From Dendrocalamus latiflorus (Eukaryota; Streptophyta; Magnoliopsida; Poales; Poaceae), in NCBI GenBank assembly GCA_017311315.1, contig CM029660.1, positions 30,699,410 through 30,763,409 of the forward strand: DNA of 64,000 nt, given 5' to 3'. Below are positions 45,238 through 57,419 of this stretch, in pieces. The notes below the pieces were generated by a model. It searched no databases. It was given only the letters and a program-made list of their open reading frames with translations, and was not told where the DNA came from. How positions within the stretch are numbered: the stretch's first letter is position 1; every line of letters begins with the position of its first letter. Both the position numbers and the translations under genes were made by a program.

Positions 45238-45843
45238 TATGTATCTTGAAACACTTGCACTCTAACGCTACTACCAGTCTTCAGCCTTGTGAGCGTAGCT
45301 TTGTTCCACTATACGATGGCCGCTTTGAACCTCCATTAGAAGACTCATTCCTGAATTGGAGTGTTTTCAAATATGTACTGCGAATGGTGACTTAATACTC
45401 TGCATGTATTTGACACAAGCTTTCCTGCCTTTCTAATGTTACCAGTCATGTGTTATTAATGGTTTGTTTGTTAACTTGATATATAGTTACACCATTATTT
45501 CTTTCTGTTTTTATTTTTTTGAGGTCGTGCAATGGCCAGCAGAATGTATGTGGTCGGGAAGGTGTTTAAATCACGTGATAAACGGTCGTAGCTTCTGTTA
45601 ACCGGTCGTATGGTCTCGCGAAGCGGTCGCAAGACCTGTGAATCGGTCGTAGGCTTTTGAGCATTGCGTGTTGAGTGGTTCCGATCGGTCACGTATTTAT
45701 GTGACATTCATTTTGTGACAAAAATATTTGGTTATACAATATATGAGACGTGAATCTTAATGAATTTGATTGTTCGTTTTATTTTTTACAAATTTTATCT
45801 TCTTTTGTATTTTACTGTAGCGTTAGCACGGGCACACTACTAG
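45238..45843. other. Right-end non-coding part of the Helitron-like element
   Basis: Contains repeated CGGTCGTA/CGGTCGCA words (45540-45660) and the terminal G/C-rich tail ending CTAG. Confidence 0.55.
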
Positions 45844-47427
45844 TTAATTGTAATAGACGCTATAGCAATTTTATATATATCGGCTAAAATCATGCACGAG
45901 TTTTTCTTACATAACCTCTCTATCAGCTATTACTATTCATCAACCGCAACCAAAACCTACCGATCGCAGCCCAAAATAATAGGCCCAACACATGATGCTT
46001 CTCAAATATCGATAAACACACGCTTGCTAATATTGTAGTGATATATGTCCAACATTGCTTTGTTTTCCCCCTAGCTTCCAATCTATAAAAGCCTTCCATG
46101 GGCATCTTCTTTTCTATACAGAGAAAAGCACCGTAGAACTATGGTGAGAATGTCCATAATTCATTTTTAGTTGAACAATTGGTAATTATGTCATGTTGAA
46201 ATTTGAATTTGTGAAAGTTTGCAAGTTTTCAGATTTATTGTTAGTTAGGACGGTCTGACTGGCCATGGGGGCGGTCTGACTGCAAGTCCGGTGTGACCGG
46301 ATTTTGGGGGCGATCAGACCACTGGTACGGTGTGACTAGTTTTTAGACGGCAGCTGGTTTTTTTTCCTATAGAGGTGCTCGCTTGTGTGTGCGAGAAAAA
46401 AATATGAGCGGTCCGATCGGCCAATAGGTGGCAGTATGACCGGGTTTGGCTGATTGATCAGGCTGGCATGGTTGCCATGATTTGACAGGCTTCCATGTTA
46501 CCGGGTTTTGACTAGATTGATCGGCATGGTTTGACCGGCCGCTCAGTGATAGTTAGACCGGTTTTGTTTGAAAATATCCAAGATGTTTAGAATATTTATG
46601 GGTTTTGATCATTTGAGTAATACAACAAATCAATCAGCCATTGCAACAGAAAAAAAAGAATGTGCGATAAAATTAATTAATCGGCACAATAAAAAGGTAC
46701 ACCACCGTTCTTCTTCTTCATGTACACTGGTTGCAACAAATTTTACAGAAGAAGGCAACAGCAGATTGCTACCCGTGTAACAAATCAACCGCCCACTGTA
46801 ACAAAAATATCTCTTGTTAGAAGATTTGATAATGACATTGCAACAATCAAAACACTTTCTGTAACCATTCGAGCAAACGCCAGCAGTAAAAATCTCTTCT
46901 TAGAAGATTTGCCAATGATATTGATATTGCAACAATCAAAAACACTTTTTGCAATAAGTTTCGAGCAAATGCCTGCAATAAAATGTCCTTGTAGGAGGAG
47001 CATGTGGACGACATCGAGTAGTTGAGCTCGTCAGCTAAGGAGGAGGCCGAATCGATGCTTCTTCACTAGCGCATGGAGGGGAAGCACGCTGGCCTCATCA
47101 CTAGCAGACATTACCGCCCTTGTTGCACCGCGCCCTTCGCCTCCGGTACCCTCCGCTCCTCCACTTATTGTTCGGCGAATGGCCTTACTCGAGCGAGAAG
47201 GGCAGTGACCATGGCAGAAAAGATCACCACTTGCTCGTGTAGGTCCAGCTGCAAAAGCACAGTGAGTGAGAGAGAGGGGAAATGGGTCAACTGGATAAGG
47301 CACAAGCAACTAAAGACAGTAGTAGAGAAGCATATAGTGGGAAGTATGGGACAACTGGGCGTCCGATTTTTTCCCTTGAGCCGGACGCCCGACAGTATCA
47401 ATTCCCTTGTTCAAAACACCGTAGAAA
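45844..47427. other. Gene-free stretch with GGTCTGAC(C) repeats and CAACA-rich debris
   Basis: At 46240-46560 the words CGGTCTGACTGG, GTGTGACCGG and relatives recur. At 46620-46980 segments with GCAACA and ATCTCTTGTTAGAAGATTTG / ATCTCTTCTTAGAAGATTTG are duplicated. Likely old transposon sequence; no gene. Confidence 0.45.
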
Positions 47428-47886
47428 TAGGGGCGGATCTACAGTAGTTCATGGGTGTTCAACTGAACACCTAAATTTTTTAACAAAAAACCTAGTATAT
47501 ATGAGGTATAATACATATACATATATTTAATCGAGTCAAAATCACTAATTCCAACCTCCAGTCTGCCACTATTTGGTCGGCCCAACGCTCGCCCGGCCCG
47601 ACGCTCACGCCTGCGTGTGGCCCAGCCCATTTACGTGAGACGGCGATAGAAACGCCTGTGCCTGAGCGCCCGAGTCCACAGTCCCTAACCCTAGCCAGCT
47701 AGCCGAGCAGGCGAGCAGCAACGCGATGCCGCAACACCGCGTCGACCACGCCTCCAGCCTCTGGAGCCGCGCCGGCCCTTCGTAGCTCCGCTCCGCGCCG
47801 GCCCTCCGCTCCACCCTCTGGCACGACCGGCGAGCACGCCTCCGCCCTCCGGTTGCTCTGGCACTCTACCGGCACCGCGACTGCCA

Positions 47887-48748
47887 GATCTATAGGGATA
47901 GATCAAGAAGGCTAATTGGATTAAGCCAAGATACGTATATTGACAAGGTGTTGAAAAGGTTCAACATGCAGGATTCCAAGAAAGGCTTCCTACCTATGTC
48001 ACATGGTATACATCTTAGCAAGAGTCAGTGTCCTAGTACACCTGATGAGCGGGATAAAATGAATGCGATTCCATATGCTTCGGCTATGGGATCCATTATG
48101 TATGCCATGCTTTGTACACGTCCAGATGTCTCGTATGCTTTAAGTGCTACAAGTAGATACCAGTCAGATCCAGGTGAAAGTCACTGGATTGCCGTAAAGA
48201 ACATCTTGAAGTACTTGAGAAGAACTAAAGATGTGTTCCTCGTCTATGGGGGTGAGGAAGAGCTCGTTGTAAATGGTTACACCGATGCTAGCTTCCAAAC
48301 TGACAAAGATGATTTTAGATCGCAATCTGGATTTGTGTTCTGCCTAAATGGCGGTGCGGTGAGCTGGAAGAGTTCCAAGCAGGAGACGGTTGCTGATTCT
48401 ACAATAGAGGCCGAGTACATAGCAGCTTCTGAAGCTGCTAAAGAGGCTGTTTGGATCAAGAAATTTGTTTCTGAGCTTGGTGTGGTGGCTAGTGCCTCCA
48501 GCCCAATGGACCTCTACTGTGACAATAGTGGGGCCATTGCGCAAGTCAAGGAGCCTAGATCGCACCAGAAGTCCAAGCACATTCTACGGCGATTTCATCT
48601 CATCCGCGAGATTGTGGAGAGAGGCGATGTGAAGATATGCAAAGTACAAACGGATTTGAACATTGCAGATCCGTTGACAAAGCCGCTTCCCCAGCCAAAG
48701 CATGAGGCTCACACTAGGGCAATGGGTATTAGATACCTACATGGTTGA
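47887..48748 (+). pseudogene. Copia reverse transcriptase tail and RNase H (5'-truncated)
   Basis: Open from about 47887 to TGA at 48748, joining mid-polyprotein at IYRDRSRRLIGLSQDTYIDK, the end of the Copia reverse-transcriptase region. Then come the connection block (YASAMGSIMYAMLCTRPDVS) and RNase H with its acidic residues visible in NGYTDASF, IEAEYIAASEA and LYCDNSGA, followed by the SKHILRRFHLIREI helix. The frame has no stops and ends where Copia polyproteins end (ADPLTKPL). Everything upstream (gag, protease, integrase, most of RT) is absent. The ATG at 47948 is internal and not a real start. Confidence 0.85.
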
Positions 48749-48768
48749 CTCTAGTGCAAGTGGGAGAC

Positions 48769-50180
48769 TGTTGGTGATATGCCCTAGAGGCAACATGGAG
48801 ATGTTGAATATATCACATACTATGTTTATGATACATTGCTTTGTTCCTTGAAATAGACATTATCATTATTGATCAATGAGTATGTGACTTATTCATGAGA
48901 CTCTTAATGCCAAAATGTTGCTATTTCTAAATGATCCCTGATCATATATCATATGAGGAACAAATATGATTCAAAGATCAGCATATGTATTGATTGATGA
49001 TCATGTCTCATGGATCATGGTATGGAGATACCAAATCAATAATATGGACATGTGTTAGTGAACATATGTTGGATAGACCCGCCATGAGACACTGCAGAGA
49101 TTCCATGTGTCATTAGTTGGTCTCAAGTAGTGTTTATGTAGAATCCTTAGACTTGAGGTCATCATGGTTCCCAACATGCGTAGTAGCCTATTTTGGGACT
49201 ACTAACCACTACTCCGTAACTGGGTAGTCATAAAAGTAGTCTTTGGATTTGCTATGAAACATGTAGTGAGATGTGAATGATCAAGATAGAATTTGCCCCT
49301 CCTTATGGGAGAGATATCTCTGGGCCCCTCGATGTAATAGATTATGAAAGTGCATGGCCATGCCAATGTGATTGAGGAGTCAATCACAAGTTTATAATCC
49401 ATCACGGAATCGAGAGAGTGATTGAGCTATTAAGAGGATGACACAGGTCTCGCCTTGAGCTTAATCTATATCGTGAGGCAAAGGGATTCGTACATGAGAA
49501 CATTACAGGTTCAGCCGATATGATCTTTACGTATACTTTGGGGTTAATATGTCTTGCTAGAGGCCGCTATTAACAGGGTGACCGGAAAGGTGTTTCCGGG
49601 TCGCGACCAAGTATACGTGAACCTACAGGGTCGCACACTTAACGGGTTGGAACACTAATTCGAATGTGATTCGGATGTGGGCTCAATTCGGATAGAGATC
49701 CGGATAGACTCCTATTGGGCCTCGGTCCACGAGGCCCAAGTGAGGAGGTCTATATATTTGGAGGCGGGGGGCTGAGGGATGCACGCATATGTTCCTCCCG
49801 AGCAAAACCCTAGCCGCCACCTCCCGAGCCAAACCCTAGCCGCTCGCGAGTGCTGGTACACTCGCGATCGGCGTTCCAGCCCCGGACGTGTGGATACCGG
49901 TGGAGGCGCTGCTCGTTGCGGCGTTGATCGGCATCAACAAACTACAGATTGGATCTGCTCGTGGTGTGGTTGATCGCGTGGAGGAGACGATCTGTTCGGG
50001 ACGATCGGCTACTTCCACTACTACCTCGACGCGCGTGGTTGGATCGGCTTCTCCAACTCTTCTTCCGCTGCGCTGCGCGTCTAGTGGTAACGATCTATGA
50101 TCCCTCCTTAGCATGATGTCCTGGTGTGCGCGGTAGAAATTTTTTATTTTCTGCTATCGTAGCCTACGCGCGTTCCTTCA
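48769..50180 (+). repeat. 3' LTR of the truncated Copia element
   Basis: A purine tract AAGTGGGAGAC directly precedes TGTTGGTGATATGCCCTAGA, the start seen in Angela/BARE-type grass Copia LTRs. Contains a TATA-like CTATATATTTGG near 49751. The right end is placed at TTCCTTCA (50180), which is uncertain. No second LTR exists in the window. Confidence 0.7.
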
Positions 50181-51002
50181 CGACCTCCTCACCAAGACAT
50201 CGAAGGTATTATCCCCTTTCATCTCCTATCCCCTATTGGTCACAGCTTTTGGGCGAATATCATGGTTGGATACTGATTTTCATGGGTGGTTCAAGCGCTT
50301 CAGCAAACGACCAGCAAAACATCAAAGGTCCATTGTGGAAGCATGTGAGTCTCCGAAGACGTCCAGCCAGCAAAAGCCAGAAGGTACTATGTTTCCTCCA
50401 AGGCTCCAAAGTATTTTTTTATTATGTAGTAGCCTAGTTGGCGGATAACTTGATATGCACAATAAACCTGAATTTTTAATGCATTTTGATTCAGTTGGGT
50501 TGCATACTTACATCTAAACCATGGTTTAATTTTGATGTTATGCAGCTTAAAACAAACAGAAACTCTTGTTTCACAAAATTAGAAATAGACAATAGTGCTT
50601 GGTCTGGCTTAGCTTCATTGTGTTTGCATTTACATGCTGGATTCCTGTATTGTTGTGATTGTGCTTATACTATTACATTTATAAATATGTAATAATAATG
50701 ACACGCACACACATATATAGCCATGTCCCCATGTCGGTATTTTTGGGAAAATATCGAATTCTCGTGTCCGTGTCGTGTCATGTCGGACACGCGTGTCCGT
50801 GTCCATGGAACGTAGGCTTTATATCGTCTATTGTCTCATAAGAAATCGTTAATTTCTATATTTTTTATATTTTTATTACATCTATGTACACGTATCCTTG
50901 TATCGGTATTTTGAAGGAAACGACGAATCGCGGTATTGACGTATCCGAGTAACTTAGATCCGAAGTCCGAACACCCATCTTAAAAATCCTGATCCGCCAC
51001 TG

Positions 51003-52457
51003 CGTAGAAAGATCAGTATTTTGCACACGTCGCGGCATGCGTCTATGATTCTTGGAGTGGAGGCCCGGAGTGCTCGGCACGAAGTCACGAACAGAGCTTC
51101 CCAAGCAGTTGACCTGTACCAAAATGTTTCCCTATGAATTTGCTGCTGGTCTCAAAGCTGGCGCCGGTGGGAAGGATCGGAGGAGAGAGGACACCAAGAT
51201 TGCAGCAACATGGTGAGGCGAGGGGGACGGCCCGGGGTCATCTTGCTGCTCTCTTTGCCTCTGCTTCTGGTGTTCTTCTCTACCGATCGCCGGGTGTTGA
51301 TAGCGTCAGATTCTCAAGTGCTGGGGCTCATAAAAGGAAGAGGTGAGTCGATGTGTCAAGATCATTTCCGATCTAGCATGGTTTCTTTTTCTTCTCCTAC
51401 GCAGGGGCCTGATTATTGTTGCTAGCTAAACTATTTTGTAACAGCGTCTGACAGATCAACCTGAAATAAGGTAGGGTGACAAAAAAAATGGATTCCTCTG
51501 TCAGTGCTTGTTATGAACTATTTTTTTAATAAATTCATTGGTTTTATCTAGTTTTAGTCATAATAACTTGATTTATTCAATGGACAACTGGTTCTGACTT
51601 CCGATCTATCATCAAGCATGAATCTATAATGGAATCTGATCCATCACAGTGGAACCAAACAGAGAATTTACCGTAGAACAGTGGGTTTGTTATGGCCTTC
51701 AGCATTGTGCCAGATTTGGATTTGTACAAGTTCTACCATGTAAACAAGTCGAGTAAAAATGTGTCTTCTATCATGTGATTAGTCTAGGTGAAATGCTTTC
51801 GCTGACATTAGAACTTTTACTAGTATCTGGTCAACGCCCAACGATGGCATGTGCGTGGTGTTACTGTTAAATGAATGAGGTCAACTTGTCAGTTAAAAAT
51901 GTTTCCAAACTCTCAAGTTCGATTTCAGTTCAGTTAACAATAGTACTTCTCGTCAATGACTAGTCTCAGATGGGCATTTAATACCAGTGCCCATGATTAG
52001 CACCAGCCGTAGCTCATCACTTCCCCAAAAAAGTAAGAAAACAAGAGGCAGTAAAGGCTAGTAGCATAGTACTTCTTCAGTCCTGCAATATAAGGCTCTA
52101 ATACTGAGAAACGCTGTTCCACCGTATAAGTCCATTAAATAAATTAAATCATTGGAACATTTTCACTTTATACCTATGCTAGAAATGGTTAAGTAGTTGT
52201 ATGATGCAACAAAGTCAAGTTTGTTGCAATACTTTTGAGATTAAATATTGCAACAAAATCAAACACTTCTTATAACAATCGATAAAAAAAGGTTGCAACA
52301 AAAATTTGAAGTTTTCAACACTTACCCTATTTTCACCCATTATGCCCGCCGAAGGGAGTAGTACTACAAGTGGTGCAGGATCCCGGCCCACCGGCACCTC
52401 CGCTGCTGCATTGCACGTTGCACCTTAACGCAACGTTAGGTAGGCGCTAGCTTAGCA
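51003..52457. other. Intergenic stretch upstream of the second fucosyltransferase
   Basis: Begins with the hAT target duplication. Holds a candidate orphan exon (51210-51342). Between about 52072 and 52352 lies a possible worn Stowaway-like element, starting TACTTCTTCAGTCCTG and ending GAAGGGAGTA. Confidence 0.45.
51210..51342 (+). other. Candidate first exon encoding a membrane anchor
   Basis: ATG at 51210 encodes a short basic start (VRRGGRPG), a hydrophobic anchor (VILLLSLPLLLVFF) and a stem-like stretch to LGLIKGR. It ends at a good donor, AGAG/GTGAGT, in phase 1. The first exons of both intact fucosyltransferases also encode an anchor and end in phase 1, and the nearest downstream acceptor of that kind is 52961. 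It could be an alternative first exon of that gene or the remnant of another copy. No homology was recognised. Confidence 0.35.
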
Positions 52458-54429
52458 ATGCCGCAACGGGAAGCCAAGAAGGGCATCGATGGCGCTGCGG
52501 CGCCACGAAAAGAGCAGCAGCGCTCGGCCGCAGGCCACTGGCTCGACGCCGCAGAGGCACCGCCGGCGTTCACGCCGAGGATGAGAAGGCTCGCCCACAG
52601 GCAGTGGAGCTGGGCGGTCAACTTCGTGCTCGTCGCCTTCATCATGACCGTGCCGCCGATGGTTATCCTCTTTGGCGCGCGCACGAGCGCGCCGGCCGTC
52701 TGGATCAGCGCTGCCAATGTCTTAGGACAAGGTAGGCTAGCTAGCTCTGTTCATGGCACCACGGTCGTACATGTACGGTCGGAGGTACAGGCTACGATTT
52801 CAGGTGTTTCTAATCAATGATGTGCGAACTGTTCCATGAGTCATGACTGGAAATGTGTAGTCACTGTTCAGTGCAATCAGGACAACAATGCAAGTGTGGT
52901 AAATGCAGATTACCACTTTATCAATACGTCTGACGATTTCGTTTGTTCTGGCATGATCAGGCGATGGCTTCCTCCTGCGCTGGCCGGCAACAGCAAACGA
53001 CAAGCTTCTCGGCGGCCTCTTAGCTGACGGCTTCGACGAGAGATCCTGCCACAGCAGATACCAATCCGCCATGTACCGTCGGAACGCCGGCAGGCAACCG
53101 TCCCCGTACCTCGTCTCCAAGCTGCGACAGCAGGAGGCCCGGCAAAGGCGGTGCGGCCCGGGCACCGCGGCCTACAGAAACGCCGTAGAGCAACTCAGGT
53201 CGGGCAAGAGCGGCGGCATTGGGTCACCGGAGTGTAAATACCTGGTCTCCATATCGTACCGCGGCCTTGGGAACCGGATCCTCGCGGCGGCGTCGGCGTT
53301 CTTCTACGCGCTGCTCACCGACCGCGTGCTCCTCGTCGACCCCCGCAACGAGATGGGCGAGCTGTTCTGCGAGCCCTTCCCCGACACGACGTGGCTACTG
53401 CCGCCGGACTTTCCGCTGACAAGCTACACCAACTTCAGCATCGACACCGCCGAGAGCTATGGGAACATGCTGAAGAACAAGGTGATCAGGACCGACGCCG
53501 GCGATGTGTCCACGGCGCAACTGCCGGCGTTTGCGTACATCCATCTCGACCACGACGCCACCCAGCAAGACAAGTTCTTCTTCTGCGACGAGGACCAGAG
53601 GCTGCTCCGGAACATCCAGTGGCTGGTGATGAGGACGGACAACTACATCGTGCCGGGGCTGTTCCTGGTCATGGGCTTCCAAGAGGAGCTCAACATGCTC
53701 TTCCCGGAGCCGGACACCGTGTTCCACCACCTCGGCCGGTACCTATTCCACCCGAACAACCACGTCTGGGGCCTTGTCACGCGGTACTACGACGCCTACC
53801 TCGCGACGGCGCAGCAGCGAATCGGCATCCAGGTGCGCGTCTTCGGCACCCAGCCGGAGTCGCCGGAGCTCCTGGAGCAGATCACCACGTGCACGCAGAA
53901 GGAGAATCTGCTCCCCGAAGTGCTAATGGCGCGAGAGCCCATCGTGCCGGCACCTACCCGGAAGTCCAAAGCCGTTCTTGTCACCTCCCTGAAGTCCTGG
54001 TACTACGAGAAAATCACCAGCATGTACTGGGAGCACGCGACGGCCACCGGCGAGGCGGTGAGCGTGCACCAGCCCAGCCACGAGGAGTACCAGCGCTTCG
54101 GAGCCAAGTCGCACGACACCAAGGCGTGGGCCGAGATATATCTGCTGAGCCTGACCGACGTCCTCGTGACAAGCGGCTGGTCGACGTTCGGGTACGTGGC
54201 GCAGGGCCTCGGCGGCCTGAGGCCGTGGGTGCTGTACAAGCCGGCCAACGAATCTCTGGTGGCGGACCCGCCGTGCGGTCGGGACGTGTCCATGGAGCCG
54301 TGCTTCCACGCGCCGCCGTTCTACGACTGCAGGCTGAAGCGAGGGGCGGACACCGGAAAGATTGTGCCGCATGTCCAGCATTGTAAAGACATGAGTTGGG
54401 GGTTGAAGCTTGTCCACAGTAAGGAATAG
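52458..54429 (+). CDS. GT37 xyloglucan-type alpha-1,2-fucosyltransferase, two exons (580 aa)
   Basis: Exon 1 52458-52731 and exon 2 52961-54429, GT-AG intron, phase 1 (1743 bases). Type II Golgi topology: cytosolic tail, anchor at about 51-73 (WSWAVNFVLVAFIMTVPPMV), lumenal enzyme domain. Exon 2 opens with the family signature LLGGLLADGFDERSCHSRYQ, then GLGNRILAAASAFFYALL, IGIQVRVF (379-386, Arg384 in the GDP-fucose site), SVHQPSHEEYQRFG (from 459) and STFGYVAQGLGG (from 499). Compared with the gene at 37033-38900 the overall architecture and intron position are the same but the exon-1 protein is very different, so these are not recent duplicates. No lesions. The acceptor substrate is inferred from the family. 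Confidence 0.92.
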
Positions 54430-56339
54430 TACCATATATTACGTAAAGGGATTTTATACTCTTAGTAGCATATCCTGCCGCGTGATCCACCGTCTAAATG
54501 TCCTAGGGACATTGAGAGAACATATGTCTAAGATATGTTTGTGATGAACAATTGGTATTTTAGTTGAATTGAATTTGAATTTTATAATTATTTTAGAAAA
54601 TTTAGATTTGATGCTAGTGCTGGCGGTCAGACCAAACACCAAGACTGGTAAAAAACTAGGAGCACATCCTTAGCACTAACTAGTCATACCTTTGCCTTAT
54701 GTCATCGTCTTGATATACATTAACTCATGATGCATCCTTTTCTTCAATTTTATCAACACATGATGATCTTCACATTACTTGATGATTAAAACATGATCAT
54801 CTCTTCTTGGTCATGCATCAACTCATAATACATCTTTCTCTTAATGGCATTCAATACATGAAGTCATCTTCCATCTAGACTTGATGATCTTCAACATACG
54901 AAATCATCCCAAGTCATCCTCATTTGTGGCACCTAACCTATTCATCCAACTCATGGAAAATGTTAGTCCACAAAACAATTGCCATCAATTATTAAACTTC
55001 ACCATTAACTCATAATGGAGAGACTAGATTTTATAATCTTCTCTTTTTGGTAATTCATGACAATCTCAACAAACAATAAGATAAAAATTGATATTTGAGT
55101 ATATAATATGTGCACAACAAATATATACTCTAAGATAAGTTTTCTAAGCAAAACTTACTTATCCGGTTGTCATTAGTCATTCAACTATTAACATATAATG
55201 GAGAGGTTAAATGACAACCCGATTGCATATGAGTGTATATATAAACCACATAAGCTATACATATACTCAAGAATATATTTCAAAGTAAAGATCTTAAATA
55301 TGCATATTAAAGGAAGCATGGATCAATACTTATGAATCCTCAAAACCTAGAGAGAGATCCCCTAAGTGTGTGCATACAAGTGTGTATAATGAAGACATAT
55401 GCGCATATTTATTTTGGACTATTTGTGGAGTTCAATTTATATTTTAGATCCACGGAATGCATTAATATGTGAGAATGTGATTTCGAATGTATACCTTTTT
55501 TATTTCACCTTTTCATCCATGTGAGACTAAGTAATATCATAATCAATGAACAAAATTAGTCTCTTAAGTGTATTTGTTATTATCACCAAAAACTCATAAT
55601 GATATTTGTCATTATCACCAAAACCAACTTAAATGCGGCTTGATCTTTCAATCTCCCCCTTTTTAGTGATTGATGACAAATCCATTTATGATAATAGTAC
55701 TAGGGTGAAAATGACCAAATGATAGGAAATTAAACTATTTATGCATTTCACAAAACAAATGCATGTGGAAAGGTGAAAGCATCTATAGTCACTTTAATTT
55801 CTCCCCATTAAACTTATTATCACATTTCTCCCCTATTATCCAATATCTTCCCCAATATCCAAAACTATTATTACAAATTTCTCCCCCCATTTGGCATTAA
55901 GCACCAAAAAGAGGCATTGACTACCAAATAGCATCGATTATCGTAAAGACAAGGGAAGAAGACAAGTTAAGCTAGAAATGGAGATCTTTCATTGTATGGA
56001 GTTTGACATCAATTTAGTTTAACTTGATATGGTCATAAAAAATATGAAACTTGATGCAAAGGACCAATTTGATACCACTTAAAATAACTAAAGATATTTA
56101 AAATTGTAGGATCGGAAATGGCAACAGAGGGGGGGGGGGGGTGAATGGTGCCCTTTTAAAAATGCCCCTCAAAGTATCCACATGCGAGTCTTCTCTCCAA
56201 TAGCTATGAAAAACTATGAAGAGGAATACTCATGCTCTCTGGAACTTCTTGCTAAACACACACGAGAAAGAAGGAATGAAGAGCGAAGCAAAAAGCACAA
56301 ATCACAGAAGAACTACAAAACACACAACTGCCAGCAGCC

Positions 56340-56450
56340 TCAACAGGAGTGGCCGGTCAGACCGCCAGACCTGGGCCAGTCTGACCGCCCCTAACCGGCC
56401 GGTCTGACCGCCGTTAGGTGGCCGGTCTGACCGCCCCTCGGGAGCAGCAG
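56340..56450. repeat. GGCCGGTCTGACCG short-unit repeat
   Basis: Four close copies of a 20-30-base unit around the palindrome-like GGTCTGACC/GGTCAGACC. Related words occur at 46240-46560 and 54628. Confidence 0.75.
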
Positions 56451-57419
56451 GCTAAAACTTTTTCAGCAAACAAAGAAATCTGCTCAAACTTGAAATTTGT
56501 GATCTTTCTTCTTTTCTCCTCGAGCCAAAAGGTCAAGAACAAGTTCTAAATAGCATATAGACCTCAGGAAACAAATGAATTCATTCCAAAAGCAAGGAAT
56601 CAAGATTTATGCTGAAATCTGAAAATGAAATGAGAGAACGTCCAATTTTCATATTTCTCGAGATTCTTCCATCCTTTGCTTAGGGGCTTTTGCAATTTGC
56701 TTAGCAATGGTCTCAGGACTTCACAACTCAAACCTCAAGTCATCTATTGAAGGGAATGAGGAGAATCAAGCATGCCCTGACATGAAACTCTAACTTTCTC
56801 AGAACAGAGCAAATGGGTGAAAAGAGAATCTTTGATTTTTCCATTTGATTCTTGGGAGTTTATCTGACCAAATGGTCTTGAGGCATACTCCCATCATAGA
56901 CCAAACAAGAACCAACCATTTTAGCTAGAAAATCAACTTGAAATCATTTCTTGCAAAGATGAACAGAGAGGCAACTGAAAAGGAAATTCATCACAGAATG
57001 AGCAAGAATTGCAAACAACCCAACATAATCCTTCTCATATTGATAAGAGATGATTACAGAGGAGTCCCATACGCGATTGATACAAGATTCACTACATGCT
57101 TGCTCACTTGAGCACACTCACGCAGTACACAACAGGAGCTCACCACTAAACTGCTACCACTGTCTAGAGCTCACTTGAATGCCTCTGTAACCTCAATGCT
57201 TGCTTTGCTACTGCCTCTTCCTCTCCATTTGAAGGCCAAGGGCTCACCCCAAACTAGCAAATCAAGAATTGTCATACCCCTCCCACTCCATGCCACTCAA
57301 CCACACGGGGAAAAGGTCAAAGTCAATCCATTTTGGAGGGAAACCAGCCACCTCCATCCAAACTTGAGTCAAATCTCCTATTTGCCCTCAAGCACCTTCC
57401 TGGAAGCTTCCCGCAACTG

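Larger units (their letters stand above)
39877..45843 (+). mobile_element. Helitron-like element carrying four captured gene fragments
   Basis: The left end reads TCTACCTTACTCTATAATAC after an A (39876). The right end reads GCGTTAGCACGGGCACACTA then CTAG, followed by T (45844). A TC start, CTRR end, G/C-rich 3' tail with short inverted words, and insertion between A and T without duplication are the Helitron rules. Inside are exon-plus-intron pieces of four unrelated genes, as grass Helitrons often carry: ARM-repeat (minus), RPS8, Sec24-like and catalase (all plus). No Rep/helicase is present, so it is non-autonomous. The 3' end resembles known rice Helitron tails; the 5' end is less certain. 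Confidence 0.7.
47428..51002. mobile_element. hAT-like non-autonomous element enclosing a Copia 3' fragment
   Basis: The left end TAGGGGCGGATC and the inverted right end CAGTGGCGGATC match. ATGGGTGTTC recurs about 12-20 bases further in at both ends. An exact 8-bp duplication CGTAGAAA flanks the element (47420-47427 and 51003-51010). These are hAT hallmarks. No hAT transposase frame is present. Its interior holds the end of a Copia element and one LTR (47887-50180). Confidence 0.68.

Noticed and set aside
47031..47906. G/C-rich minus frames before the Copia fragment
   Set aside because: Composition shadows spanning the proposed hAT left border, with no homology.
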